The position numbers and the translations under genes were made by a program. From contig CM075855.1 of the NCBI GenBank assembly GCA_037975125.1, positions 83,657,278 to 83,721,277 on the forward strand: DNA of 64,000 nt, in the 5' to 3' direction. Positions 22,661-35,343 of this stretch are shown in pieces (position 1 is the first letter of the stretch; each line of letters starts with the position of its first letter). Source of the DNA: Latrodectus hesperus. Taxonomy: Eukaryota; Arthropoda; Arachnida; Araneae; Theridiidae. The notes below the pieces were generated by a model that did not search any database, was not told the DNA's origin, and worked only from the letters and a program-made list of their open reading frames with translations.

Positions 22661-25209
22661 AACTCACTCTTTTTACTATTGTAAATGTAATCATGTTTCA
22701 TTAAACCGTGTAAATCCTTGTTATTCAACTTTGTTCTTAATTCACGATGCCTTTGACATGATATATCTAGTGTGTTGTTTTTATATCCTTTTGTCATTTT
22801 AGAACTTGTAAATAGAATAAGTAATTTAAATTTGTTTCTTCAAGAGTGCAATTAAATTGAAATAAAATGAATATGAAAGCAAAATTTTGCAATTTATCAT
22901 CTTAAATAAAGTGCATAGACAAGCCAATTCAATTATAATTATTTATGAACAAAAACTTATACAAGTTGATGTATAGAAAAAGGAGAAAAAGAAAGGCGTT
23001 ACTTCTCCTTTATATGTTGGAGTAAAAAATAAATATGGCTTACAACGATTAGCCGTATATCCCAGATAAATTATTTTAAATGTTAATATTGTACCGCGCA
23101 TCGGGGTTCGTGTTGATTGAGAGTTGAATAAAGTAACCACACTTAATGAATACATGACTTTTATTCATAAAAATTCCACTAGATATAAGAACCTTTGATT
23201 ATTGAAGTTTAATCACGACCGTTTTAAATATCTGTTAATTTATCAAGAAGTTATCAATAAGTCGCCGTATTGGTAAGTTTTATTTTTCTTATATTTATAA
23301 TAATAAGCTTTGGTTACGATGAAAAATTTTAATCTATTTGAACTTACAATTATAATTGAAATCAAAATATTTCATATTTTTGTTTAGATACATTAAATTT
23401 TATTTTTTACTTCTAATTGTTTTGTATATTATTAAACATGAAGCCATCCCAAAGCTCAAAACATTTTTGGCATCGTTTTATTGTTAAGAGTTTCACTTCA
23501 AAAGATGAGTAAATTTTTATAACATTAAGTTAAAAGAAGCAATTATCTTTGATGTATTGCCGCGATTCTTTTTCGATATCACGCTTCCCTATTTCATAAG
23601 GCTGTACCGTATGAACGATTCCTGAAAAAGAATCCTTAGAGGATTTAGACAGTCGTCTCAATAAAGAAGGTATGATTCTCTACTTCATACTGTTAAAATC
23701 TTTTCTTCTGCATGAAATGGATAAGATAAAAGATCATTAAATTATCTTACAATTGACTCAAAAAATGGTATTTGATAGGCTTGTTTATTTCTGTTTGTTG
23801 ATTCACACTGTCAATATGTTAGAGACTGCAACTCACATAATTTTGTAGGATTAGGAAACTTAAAATGGGCTATACTTTGGAATTTTGTCTATAGAAACAA
23901 TCATATTTTTAATAATAATGTATTAATCTCATTTGAAATACAAAGTCTATATACAGTGACGGTAGATTGGAAGATGCTTCTTCAGTAAATCGATAAATAT
24001 TTGAAACTGACAACAAATTTCGATTTACTTTATCCGCTATGGAATTTAAGTCCAAATCTGCCATACATTTTATAACAAAATTTTGTACTATAATTGTCCC
24101 TTTGAGTTTGAGGTGATACAAAAGCTAGAGAATATGTCGAACAGACCAGCTTTCCTAGTTAGTTTCTGGATTATAAATGTAAATTAAGATTTTCTCTTGA
24201 CATGTAAATAAAACTTTAATACTTCAAGATAGTTAATTATTTACGTAAACTCAAAAAAGATACCAGTTCTTCAAATAAGAGGGTTGTTGGAATGTCTACA
24301 GATTCTGATTCTGGGCTCAGGAAAGTTAAGAAAGTTTTCACTGCACGTTTAGAAACTAACAGAATTGATTAGTTATTATTATATCTTATGTACTTAGGGA
24401 GGTAGTTATCGCTGTGCGTAGAAAACAATTTGCAAGTGCCCCATCTAACTCGTTTACATTAGTTAAGAGCCTACTGTAATTGGAAAAAGGAAAATTTCAC
24501 TGAAATCTATTGTAAGTAGTGAAAGAAAAAAATTGGATTGTTTAGTTTTCTTTTATCATTACTTACAACGGTTTCTCAAATAATTCAAAGCCAATTAGGC
24601 AATTAAATGTTCAAAGGCAATTAAATGAAAATAATGACAAAAAGCTATATAGCCTGGCAGCTGAATGTCAGATCAAGTAATAAAGTTCTGTTGAAAAGTC
24701 CATTTTTTACAAGATTTTAAATTAAGAGAAATTTAAAACAACTGCTTAAAAAGTACTTGCAATAACACATACTCGGGGATTGATGATAGGTAAAATGTTA
24801 TAAAATATTCTTAATGTTCTGGACCACTCCAAAGCAGTTAGAAATTCAGTTATCAAAAGAAAAACAAAAATCTCCTATAAGTTAATCGATTTCAAGTCAT
24901 ACCAAAACGATTGTTCAACAGCTGTGCCTTTACGGTTATTTTAAATTCTTGGTGACTTATTACGGAAAATTATGGAATAAAACCATATGGTAACTTTTAT
25001 ATTCTTGGTTGCTATTAATTAATTTCAAGTGTTTAGATTTTTTGAGGAGAAAATTGAACTGTGAAATAATATTTCATTATAGTGAAATGTTTCAGAAGGT
25101 TTAATTAATCTATCCCAATTACAATGTTTCATAACCAATATCTTTAAATTGTTGTAAAAAAGAAATTTTTTTACTTAATATCAACTGTTCTTGACGAATA
25201 GCTTCATGG
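22661..25209. other. AT-rich intergenic stretch
   Basis: No convincing ORF, exon or element terminus. A CpG-containing segment near 23090-23160 (CGCGCATCGGGG) stands out slightly but matches nothing recognised. The minus-strand open stretch at 23909-24121 lacks motifs. Confidence 0.5.
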
Positions 25210-26690
25210 CTTCTTCTTAATGGGCTTGCATGGTACTAGGCACTTCTGCTTGATAGCATTTTGTGCCATAGTTTCAAGCCCATGAACTCTTAGTTTCTAT
25301 AAATTAGGTCGCCCTTTATTTATAAAGTCAGACAAACCCTTTATGGAGTTAAGATGTAACTCTTTAGTATTGATGATTCCTAAAGTATTAAAACGAATGG
25401 AGACTAGAGCATCACACTAAAAAATGATGTGATGCGCAGACTCATCACCCTTAAAAAATTTGGTACATTTAGGTCTTGAACGTGCCTCATAGTATGGAGA
25501 TGTTTCCTGACATGATAGTGTCCAGTGAGGAAACCTACGATGGTACGTATCTTCGCCCTAGAACAACTAAGAATTTCAGAGGCAACATTCGCCAATGATC
25601 TAGAGATCATACTTTTGGCATGCTTTTGACCAGAAGTGTTAAACCAAAGTTTATTCATCTTCTGCTTTTCCCACTTGAGTAGGGTACCCTTTATGGTCTT
25701 CATGTTGACGACACAAAAAGTTTTCACACCATTAGGGTTAGAAGACGAACCCTGATTTGTCAGTTCATCCGTCTTTTCATTACCTTCAATCCCCACATAT
25801 TCTGGCACCCAAAAACGGAAAACCTTACTTTTTTCGTTTGTCAAGTTGGCAAAATAAATTACTAGAGTTATACGAAAATCAGCCGAATTTCATCTATTGG
25901 TTGCCATTTCCTTAAGAAGGCTTATACATTCCAGGACAGGACAATTCTAGATTTGACTTTTAAGGAATTTTTGGTCTTTACGCCTGTTTGACTGAAAGTA
26001 CAAATTAAAATCCGCTTCTCATTGTAGCCTTTTCTAATATTTAATAAGAGACAATCAACAATGGCAAGATCTTCAGCTTGGAATACAGTGGCATATTTCC
26101 CAAGGCCCCTAAAGAAGTTGACACTTGATTATACCCCAAGTACTCCAAGTCCAGAGAGGTTGTCCTTTTTAGGTCCATCCGTAAACTAGATGAGATCATA
26201 GTTATCCAAACTGATTGTGTTCTTACTCCATTCATCCCTGGTTCGAAAAACAATCTCAAGAGGTCTGTCGAACACGTCGGACTTTTCTATGGTGTCAGGA
26301 GGCATCATAAGAATAGGATCTTTTATAATTTTGATGATTCTGGAATGACCTATAGCCAAAAGCTTGTTATACCATTGTTTTTGCAACATCATTCTATATG
26401 CAGTCATTCTATCAGTACTGCAAATGAAGTTGTCTAGAAGAGTCAGATCTAAAATAATCTCTAAGGCTTTTGTGGGCGCAGAGGACATAGCTCCTGTGAT
26501 ACACAGGCAGGCTAGTCTTTGCATACTTCCTAGCCTGTCATTCACAGTCACCTGATCGGCCTTGCACCACCAGATAATAGAGGCATAAGTAATAATAGGT
26601 CTGATAATAGCAGTGTACTTCCAAAACATCAATTTCGGTTGGAGACCCCAGGTTTACCAAGCAAAGCATTCTCCTGCAAATCAGCTTCAT
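25210..26690 (-). mobile_element. I-clade-type non-LTR retrotransposon (LINE), 3' fragment
   Basis: On the minus strand from about 26680: TWGLQPKLMFWKYTAIIRPI and TYASIIWW, then LQRLACLCITGAM-like sequence (here SMQRLACLCITGAMSS), which is the end of the RT thumb region. Then FTDG with following RNase H residues at about 26190, and FWVPEYVGIEGNEKTDELTN, the RNase H C-terminal motif. Last is KIRTIVGFLTGHYHVRKHLH before the stop at 25404. RT followed by RNase H and the GLLTGH-type tail is characteristic of the I/R1-related LINEs. Stops and frame changes break it near 26190 and 25860. The APE and catalytic RT core are absent. Confidence 0.85.
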
Positions 26691-27884
26691 GGCTTAAATT
26701 CATAATTTAAACTAGCTTTGAATAAAAAAAGAATGAAAAAGTATTTTTATTAAAATTGTTATATCAATCCAGAAAGTATTCAAATACGGTATATTAACAC
26801 TATCACTCAGAAAAGATGACACTTTTCATGTGGAATTTACACGATAAGAACAAGTTCTTATATGCAAATGATTAGTTTCTCAATGCATTCTTGTAAAAAA
26901 GATGATATTAGTGAAGTTTGCTGTGTTACAGCAAAAGTTTTTAAAAGAAAAAAATTGCAAAGCAGATTTGCTGTTGAACAAAATCTTACTGTCGCATGCA
27001 ATAATATGGAATCAATGGATTCCTTGCTGTGCTGAATGTCAGCGGTGCACCATTACTAACATAGGAAAAATTCCAATGCATGAAGAAAAATGCTACATAC
27101 ATGTCCTTAATAAAGCTCAGTTATAACAGTTGTCCTGAATAAAATAATAGGGTAATTTGCGAGACAACATGTATCCGCTTTAAAAGCTTACAACACCATG
27201 TATTGTCAGTTTAGTGATAATAATTTCACCAAGTTGACAATTCATATCGAGAATAAAAATATTGGATTGTTTGTTAGACAACAATGGTTTGCTTGAAAAG
27301 TTTAACGAGATTTACTGCAACACGGATTGACGGTAATAATGGTTTTAACTACCTTTTTATATTACATCACAAACATGAGTTTCTTTTAAGGTGGGATCAT
27401 TGAACTTTTTCATTTAAGTTATTTATTATTTGCTTCTATGTAACATAATAAATATTATCATTAAATTCATCCAATTTGCTTGTATATTCTTAAATTATCA
27501 TCGGCTTATCGTTTATTGTTTAACTAGCGGAAACCAGTTTAAATTAAGTGGATTTATAACAACCTATCAAAACCAACATATTTTTAGCCACATTTATATA
27601 TAAGTTTGCTCCCTTTTCAAAAAAAATATTTGTTGAATGGAATATAATATATTAGTTTAATTATTTAAAATAAATAAAGAAAATATTTGTTTAGTGAAAA
27701 ATCATCTAACCCTTATCTGATTGACAGGAATTTGTAGTTCTGGAATAGATTAGAATTAACTAAATAATCGCTTACATTGAAAGAGGAAGTGAAAGAAAGT
27801 TTAGTGATCTTATGTAAGAAAATGCACAAATATTACAGTGAAAATACATGTCCTTAACTTCGAAGAGGTTTATTACGTTATATA
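26691..27884. other. AT-rich intergenic stretch
   Basis: No supported feature. The open frame at 26902-27126 has a pair of Cys (CCAECQRC) but no recognisable fold or context. Confidence 0.5.
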
Positions 27885-29289
27885 CACTACTGGCCATTAA
27901 AATTGCTATACTAAGAAGGAATGCAAATAACAGAAGGATATTTATTGGACACATACATTAAAGTGAAAAGAACAAGTGATTAGATTTACAGGAAATTAGG
28001 ATGTATAGATCTTGAGAAATCAGTACCCAGAGCAGCCACCTCTGGCTGCAATAACAGCATTTATCCGCCTAGGCATGGAGTCAAACAGAGATTGTATGAC
28101 ATTTACGGGGATCTCAGTCCATGCAGCTTCAGGCCTATGCCACAGTTCATCGACAGTAGTGGATGGTGAGTGATGGCGTGCCAATCGCTCGGCACCCATT
28201 TACCACACGTTCTCAATTGGTGACAGATCAGGAGAACGTGCTGGCCAGGGTAACAGTCGAACCTGTTCTGTATCAAGGAAGTTAAGAACAGTACGGGAAA
28301 CATGCGGTCGTGCATTATCCTGTTGAAACAAAGTATTAGGGAGGCCTCGAAGATAGGGCAGAGCCACGGGCCTTAACACATCGGAAATGTAACGGTTGCT
28401 GTTCAAAGTGTCGGTAATGAGAACAAGAGGTGATCGAGACGTGTATCCAATGGCACCCCAAATCATCACTCCAACAGGCGGGCTAGTATGGCGATGTCCA
28501 ATGGAAGCTGGCAATGCGCGTTCTCCACGATGTCTCCAAACACGGATGCGGCCATCATGGTCCTGTATACAGAACCGAGATTCATCTGTAAAGGTGACGT
28601 GATGCCAATCCCGTGTGCAGGTTCATCGCTGATCACACCATTGAAGGCGCTCCTGTCTGTGACGCAGCGTCAATGGTAGCCGAAGCCATGGTCGCCGTGC
28701 AGACAATCCATGCTGCTGCAAACGTCGTCGAACTGTTCGAGCAGAAACTTGTTGCCTTGCAAATGACTCCGGGTTCGTGACGTGGCTGTACGATCCCTTG
28801 TGACCATGTGGATAAGATGTCTGTCTTCTCTGCTGTTAGTGATGGGGGTCGCTGAGATCCTGCATGACGTTATGTATGATTGTCCTGAACCCATCGATTC
28901 CATATTCTGCTAACAGTCATGGGGTCTCGACCGACGCGAGCATCAATATTGCGGTACGATAAACCGCAATCGCGGTAGGCTATAATCCTTCCTCGATCAA
29001 AGTCAGACACGTGTTGATAGGCATTTCTTCTTCTTACACGAGGCATTACAACAACTTTCTTTGGCGAAAACAACGTTGAAACGGAAATTGAGTATGAAAA
29101 AACTGCTGTCAAATCTCTGGTTTTATACACATTGTATAAAACCAGATATAGTCGCTACTGTCGCCAGCTTTGTATGAATGTATGAATGCGCTGAAAATCT
29201 AATCATTTGCACAGCAAGTTCTACCTGTTATGCAAATTTCACGTGTGTGGTGTGCCGCTTTCCTGGTGTAGCAATTTTAATGGCCAGTA

Positions 29290-29292
<3 letters not shown>
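27885..29292 (-). mobile_element. Tc1-type DD34E transposon, family A, near full length
   Basis: Inverted ends ACTACTGGCCATTAAAATTG are present at 27886 and, reverse complemented, at 29290, each next to TA. The minus strand encodes a broken transposase. It has a start MPRVRRRNAYQHVSDFDRGR and helix-turn-helix (DARVGRDPMTVSRIWNRW). The DDE motifs are FTDESRFC, QQDNARPH and PIENVW, with exactly 34 residues between the second Asp and Glu. The end is INAVIAARGGCSGY. Frame changes occur between 28670 and 28900 and a TAA follows ENVW near 28200, so it is inactive. A second, inverted partial copy lies at 29396-29840. Confidence 0.9.

Positions 29293-29339
<47 letters not shown>
29290..29339. repeat. 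(TA)n microsatellite
   Basis: About 48 bp of TA followed by GTGTGTATGTGTGTG, starting at the right end of the family A element. TA is also the element's target, so insertion at or expansion from the target is likely. Confidence 0.97.
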
Positions 29340-29342
<3 letters not shown>

Positions 29343-29395
29343 TGTGTATGTGTGTGTTTATATTTATAACATTCCCCAGGTAGCAAACTTTCATG

Positions 29396-29840
29396 GACTA
29401 AGGACCGTGGCTCTGCTCTATCTTCGAGGCTTCCCTAATGCTTTGTTTCAACAGGATAATATACGACCGCATGTTGCCCGTACTGTTCTGTACTTCCTTG
29501 ATACAGAACAGGTTTGAATGTTACCCTGGCCAGCACGTTCTCCTGATCTGTCACCAATTGAGAACGTGTGGTCAATGGTTGCCGAGCGATTGGCACGCCA
29601 TCACTCACCATCCACTACTGTAGACTCTACTACATCCTACATCCTACTACATCCACTACTGTCGATGAACTGTGGCATAGTGTTGAAGCTGCATGTACTG
29701 AGATCCCCGTACATGCCATACAATCTCTGTTTGACACCATGCCTAGGCGGATAAATGCTGTTATTGCAGCCAGAGGTGGCTGCTCTGGGTACTGATTTCT
29801 CAAGATCTATACATCCTAATTTTCTGTAAATCTAATCACT
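29396..29840 (+). mobile_element. Tc1-type transposon family A, C-terminal fragment in inverted orientation
   Basis: Matches the 3' part of the element at 27885-29292 but on the plus strand. It has an FQQDN-like region (QQDNIRPHVARTV), WPARSPDLSPIENVWSMVAE, and a terminal MPRRINAVIAARGGCSGY. There is a TGA within the region after DTEQV and a local duplication of ATCCACTACTGT (29610 and 29651). The N-terminal half and left TIR are missing. Confidence 0.85.
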
Positions 29841-30175
29841 TATGATGCAAATTATTTGATCATAAAAGTGATAAATTTATGTTCAAGTAGTGAAAATCTT
29901 CCTACGAAATTGCTTTTAGTTGAGATTAGGTTAGCTTAATGGGAAAAAACATCGTTCGTGTATTCCATGGGTAATAGCCTGTATTTCTGACACATTTAAA
30001 TACCGTTGTGTTGCAAAGACATGCATTTTAAATATGCACCTTAAAGATTTGCAGGGTCAACTATCCCTTCATTGTCGGAGAATGTTATAAATTGGAATAT
30101 GACAGTTCAGATGTTGATTTCGTCCTCTGAACCTGATTCAAATTTCCGAGATGGTTGGCGGTGCTTAGCAGCTTT
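29841..30175. other. Intergenic; upstream of the zinc-finger ORF
   Basis: Mixed composition, becoming less AT-rich toward 30100-30220 (TTTCCGAGATGGTTGGCGG). No ORF or repeat was recognised. Confidence 0.4.
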
Positions 30176-30196
30176 GATTGGTTGAAATAACCAATC
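30176..30196 (+). promoter_or_regulatory. Inverted pair of CCAAT boxes
   Basis: GATTGGTT, five spacer bases, then AACCAATC form a perfect 8-bp inverted repeat of two CCAAT boxes (NF-Y-type motif). It lies about 180 bp upstream of the zinc-finger start codon in a locally GC-richer stretch. The promoter role is inferred. Confidence 0.4.
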
Positions 30197-30378
30197 GGAA
30201 ACGTACCGGAATAACATAACACCTCATTGATATTGTTAAAAAAAAGTTGATGTTTATATTGCGTGAGAAAAGTTGGGTAATTCTTTAAAGCATTTTTTTG
30301 TTTAAGGTGCAGTTAATGTGTTGAACATATGAATGCTACTTTAAAGCATTGGAATTTACTTTTTGGCAAGGATTTACC

Positions 30379-30654
30379 ATGGAACCTATGGACCTCTGCA
30401 TCCGACAATACATGTGCATCGTTTGTAAATGTCGTTTCCAGATGTTCGAAGAGCTTCGTCAACATATGATAGTTTATCACGAGGTTGCTAGACCCAACAT
30501 TCCTTATCCTCATGACATTTCAATTTCGCAAAGGCCCAATTACCAGTTGACCACAAGATTAGCTACTGTGTCAGATGGACCTTCTGTTGAGAACTCAAGA
30601 ACAAACACAACTGAAGTATCTTCTCCGAATTCCAAAAGAGCTCGTCATTTTTAA
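30379..30654 (+). CDS. Small C2H2 zinc-finger protein (or terminal exon of one)
   Basis: The ATG at 30379 sits in a strong start context (ACCATGG). It opens a 91-codon frame containing one classical C2H2 finger: CIVCKCRFQMFEELRQHMIVYH, written C-x2-C-x12-H-x4-H (roughly residues 14-35), with the expected hydrophobic positions. The rest is Ser/Thr/Pro-rich and ends in a basic SKRARHF. Upstream, TTTTTTTGTTTAAGGTGCAG could be a splice acceptor at 30313, so this may be the last exon of a longer gene. The frame is also open upstream of the ATG to 30349. No partner gene is visible, and its DNA or protein target is unknown. Confidence 0.55.
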   Translation: MEPMDLCIRQYMCIVCKCRFQMFEELRQHMIVYHEVARPNIPYPHDISISQRPNYQLTTRLATVSDGPSVENSRTNTTEVSSPNSKRARHF

Positions 30655-33600
30655 GCATTTATTACAAGCAGAAGTCCGGTTACAAAAATCAAACTCTGGT
30701 TGGATTTCTGACAAACTAATGTATTCTTCGGCATTTAACTTTTAGCTTTTAAGGAAATAGATTTTAAACCGAAGATTTTAATTTCAAATCTGTGTTTGTC
30801 TTAAATGTGATTCATATAAAGTGTACTTTTAAATTAGCTCTTTTTTAAGACTCATCTAGAATAGCTGAAGTTTTTAACATTCGATGGAAGTGTTATTTTT
30901 ATTCGTATAAGTAATTGAAAATAATCGAAAAAGTAAAACAATAGTATTAATTGTTCTTAAAATTTAAGCATGAATAACTACATGAATATATTTTAGTCTA
31001 TAAATGAAACTAATTCGTATTTAATATTTGTTTCTTTAAAACTGATGTAATGAGTTTATGCTACTTTATTTTTGTTGCCATGGTAACGAGGAAGCAATGA
31101 TTTAATTAAAGTACTTTTAACATTTAAGTTGCAATTAGAAAATTGGGATTTCTATCGATTTTGATACATCAGTTTAAAAGGAACAAATTAATCTGTGTTA
31201 ATATTACATTGGCAACATAAATTCTTACTATTTGTTTATTAAAAGCTTTAAACAGTTAATAAAGAAAAATGTGTTATTTTATTGAAATGTTTTTCCTTTG
31301 TGAAAAATATGTTGATAGTTTTAATTTGTTAATTGATATTTCATAATTAACAAAATATAATTTGAAGATATGACATGTCCTAATATCTACATATTCAGTA
31401 TTCATTATTGGAATATCTATTCAATTTACTATGTCATAAAAATTTTACTTAGATAATAAATTTTCCTATATTTATGTTTGATTTATCAGTAAGAATTACA
31501 CAAATTAGTATAGAAATATCTGTGAAGATGCTAACTTATATGTAAATATATATTGAATAAAAATATATATATCGAAATTAAAAGGCAGTAGTTTTAAATA
31601 ATTAAATATTGAAAAACAGATTTTATTTCATATTAAATATATGTGAAAGTTTTAAAATTTCTTTCGATAACATTTTTTTTACAAAAAGTAATAATTGCTA
31701 AACTTTTTTATTCTGAAAAAATAAAAATCAAATTTTCAAGTCTATTTTATTAAATGTGTATCAAAATTATTAATAATTTTCAACCGATTCATTAATGACA
31801 TTCTTTATGGAAGATAGTTTGAAAAAAACACTTTTTAAACATTTATCATACTAAGTGTACTAAGTGATTAATTTTGTTGATTTAAAAATTAATTGTAAAA
31901 AAAAAATCCAAATTTCTAGAATATATTTTTTGTATATTTTTTTTCATCAACTTTTATTAGTTTCTTTTTTACTAGCTAATCTTGTGACTATAAAACATGA
32001 GAAAAAATTGCAATGATCAACATTTTGGAATATTCAAAATTCAATAACAAATTAGCAGATGAATTAAAAGGGAACAGTAACATTTCCTAAATTTTCAATA
32101 TTTTGTGCTTTTTAAATACGGTATTAAATTTATTTGGATGTCACATGAAAGTGTTTACATAAAATTTTATACTATTTACGTGAAAGAGTACTATTTTAAT
32201 GTGATACTTTTTTTTCGGCCTTATATCCTTAGAGATACCCATTTGTTGCTTTTTCACTGTACTTTTATTGGTTATGACGAATTTGCAGCATGTATCTGGC
32301 TTACTGTAAGAACATGCCACAAATGTTTAATTTACGAATTATGTGTATGGAAAATATTTTCAAGGGTATAATTAAGATGACTTCTTTTAAAGCAGCGTTT
32401 AAATATTAAGAAATGATCTGCTCTCATAATTTATTCTAATTGCAAGTGAATTTGTATTTTATTAAAAGCTATGAGGATGTGTAAAATTGACTAAAACTGG
32501 TTTTTAAATTTCAAGCACTTGAAATCTTGTTTTGAAAATTATAAAGTCAAGATTTAATTAGTCTTAACATAAAAGTCAACAATTACAAAAATCCACTGTG
32601 CCTGTTTGAATTAAGTTTATGCAAATATTTAATGACGAAATATTACATTTAAATAGACATCAGTTTTTTGTTTTTATCGCAATTGTATAGAATATTTTTG
32701 AATATTATATTGCATATCAAGCTTAAAAAGTAATTGGGAAATTATAATCAAACTCGTCATTCGCACTGCAGAAGTGTAAGACTTATTCAACAATGAATAC
32801 AAAAATACACTTCTCTAGAAATTGATTTTTTTAATTTCTTGAATTGTCATAAACAAATCTTCCATAACAAAACTAAAAATTATTGATCACTTGAAAAACG
32901 ACAATTACTTAAAGTGATTAGTAAGTTACTTAGATATTTTTCTTAGAGTGCTTATTTTAAGACTTTGAAATAAAGCGCTAATTAAATTAAATTGATAACT
33001 TTATCAGTTTTGTATTTTTGACTAGATTATTTTATAGTTTTATTAGGATTAACAGAAGTTAAGTATATCGATATTAAACTCGAAAGGAATTTATTTTCAG
33101 CACTGAAAACATCTTCTAAATAAATGAATTCACTGTTGAAAATAAAACTCGGCAATAAAAAGCTGTACAATTAAACACATTATTTTCTGGCAATATTTCA
33201 AAATAATGGTAATAATCTCTACCCATTAGTTGAAGTAATTGAAAATGAAGACAGCAGAGATTCAAGAACCAGAAGCTGTACTACGGACCATTAGTAAGTT
33301 TCACTGATTCTGCAATCACTGGCTGCTGAAGTGCTGGTCACAGGTTTTTCGGATAAGAATTTCTATTTTAGGACAGGTTATTCTGATAAGATCTTCATAT
33401 TTTCAGTTGAACTTAGATTCACTGCTTATAGAAATTGCTTTTAAATCAGTTTTTGTTCATCCTTTTACTATGGACACATTTGGAGGAAAAGTGTAACAAA
33501 AAGTGGTTATGACACTCGGTAATTCTTTTAGGACTAGTATATTCTTTAAACTTCTCCCTTTATTTGAGAATTTAAAGGACTATATAAGTCACTGAGTTAG

Positions 33601-33791
33601 AAATTTTACATGTTTTGCTGATCAAAAATGTAATATTCAGTCCTGGTGGTCAACACAATGACTCAGAATTTCAATTGAAATTTTACGGCAACATATCTGC
33701 AAGGATGGAATCGTACGCATGCGTTAGTGGTGACGTAACAAAGTTCTGGATCTACAAATTTTTTTTGTCAACATTTAAGTAAGGAAATATA
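30655..33791. other. AT-rich intergenic stretch
   Basis: An AATAAA near 31256 could serve the zinc-finger gene. Otherwise only low-complexity AT runs. The plus-strand frame at 32105-32371 has no motif and no credible start context. Confidence 0.5.
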
Positions 33792-35343
33792 CACTGCTCA
33801 AAACAATTAAAGGATATTGTGGTTTTAGGTGGATCTTGTGGCTGGGAAACTTTTTAGCTGATTGATACGTGGTCGACAGCCGTAGTAGGTTATATGAGAA
33901 TAAATTACACACATTTGGCAGAAAAAAATGCATTTTATTGCGCATTTGTGTACAAAAGGAAAAAAACACAATTTGTGCATATGAGAAAAAAAGAATAAGA
34001 AAAGGTGTTGTCTTCAAAGGAAGTTATTTTCAGTAGGGGGTATGGTTTCCACGGACGGCCAGCAACATTGAACACCTTTGAGGCATGGAGTCAATGAGGC
34101 TATTAATCACGAGTTGGAGTATTCTGTCCCAAGAGACTCTTACAGAAGAGCTCTTTCCAGTTCTTGGAGAGTTTGTGGGGGTGGTTGGTGGCCAGCAACT
34201 CGTCTTTCTAGAGCGTCCCAAACGTGCTCTATTGGATTCATGTCTGCAGAACACGCTGGCTATTCCATTCGTACGATTCCTTCCTTGAAAAGGAAATCCT
34301 CCACCAGGTTAGCACGATGTGGCCTGCAGTTATCGTCCATTAAAATGAAGTCATCTCCGATTGCTGCAGCGTACAGGGACTACAATAGGTCTAAGGATCT
34401 AATCCCTATATCGGCGACCAGTCACAGTTCCATCTCGAATGATATAGAGGTCTGTGCATCCGTCAATAGAGATGTCACCATATAACAACACTCCCCCACC
34501 GCCAAATCTGACACTTTCGTGCACGAACGCTGGATTATTCCTACTGCCACGGTCCCTCCAGATGAAAATACGCCTATTATCAGGATGAACTGAAAAACGG
34601 GACTCGTCAGGAAAAAGAACATTGCTCCATTCATTTCTCCTCCAGTTCACATGCTCTGTTGACCACTCCCTGCGATCGCGACGATGCCTTGATGTTAATT
34701 TAACACATACCATCGGTCGGCGCATACAGACCTACATCAGGGAGCCGGTTTCGGACAGTCTGAGTTGAAACAGTGGTGTCAGTAGCCAAGCGAAGGTGTT
34801 GTTGGAGAATAGTTGCGTTCATATTTCTATGTCTCCGAGCCATTGACACTAAATAACGATCTTCATTGGGCGTTTTTGCCCGCCTACCACCTTGCCCTGG
34901 TCTTCGGCCTGCACTTCCAGTCTCCAAAAAAAAACGGTTCCAGATCCTGGAAATCAAACTTTGTGACACTCCAATGGCTTGCGCTACTCCGGCTTGAGTT
35001 TGGCCCCCTTCTAACCTACCAACAACTCTCCAAGCTTCTGAATCGGTTAAATGACTTCACTGAGACATCGTACTCATCGAAACAAAGCAGTCACTGAATA
35101 CCGATCATCCTTGTATTCATTGTCTTCTATTCAGTTGAAAGTCAAATTTCATTCACTGCCGCTGAAGTGACGTTTTTAACGTCTAACTCAAAATTAGCAT
35201 ACTCCACAGTTTGAAAATCAGAAAAATTTTCATTTGTAATTCTCTTCTTCCATTTTCAGCAAAAAAAAAAAAAAAAAAAAAAATTTGTTTATATCTTTAT
35301 TTTATGTAAAACTTACAATATCTTTTAATTGTTTTGAGCAGTG
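33792..35343 (-). mobile_element. Tc1-type DD34E transposon, family B, full length with TIRs
   Basis: CACTGCTCAAAACAATTAAA at 33792 is repeated inverted at 35343, each flanked by TA, giving a 1,552-bp element. The minus strand encodes a transposase that starts MSQ then a TGA stop. It continues SHLTDSEAWRVVGRLEGGQT with HTH (QAIGVSQSLISRIWNRF), DESRFSVHPDNRR, a DDNCRPH region, and NPIEHVWDAL with a 34-residue spacing between second Asp and Glu. It ends VLLAVRGNH-like (here MLLAVRGNHTPY). Besides the early stop there is a frame change near 34970, a stop after GRRYRD near 34399, an indel just beyond, and a stop in place of Trp before PACS. A poly(A) run of about 23 lies at 35259-35283. Confidence 0.92.

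Noticed and set aside
26902..27126. ORF with CCAECQRC suggesting a zinc-binding motif
   Set aside because: No matching second ligand pair, not an ATG in a good context, and no homologous motif.
32105..32371. Plus-strand ORF of 88 codons
   Set aside because: No motif, no start context, isolated in AT-rich intergenic DNA.
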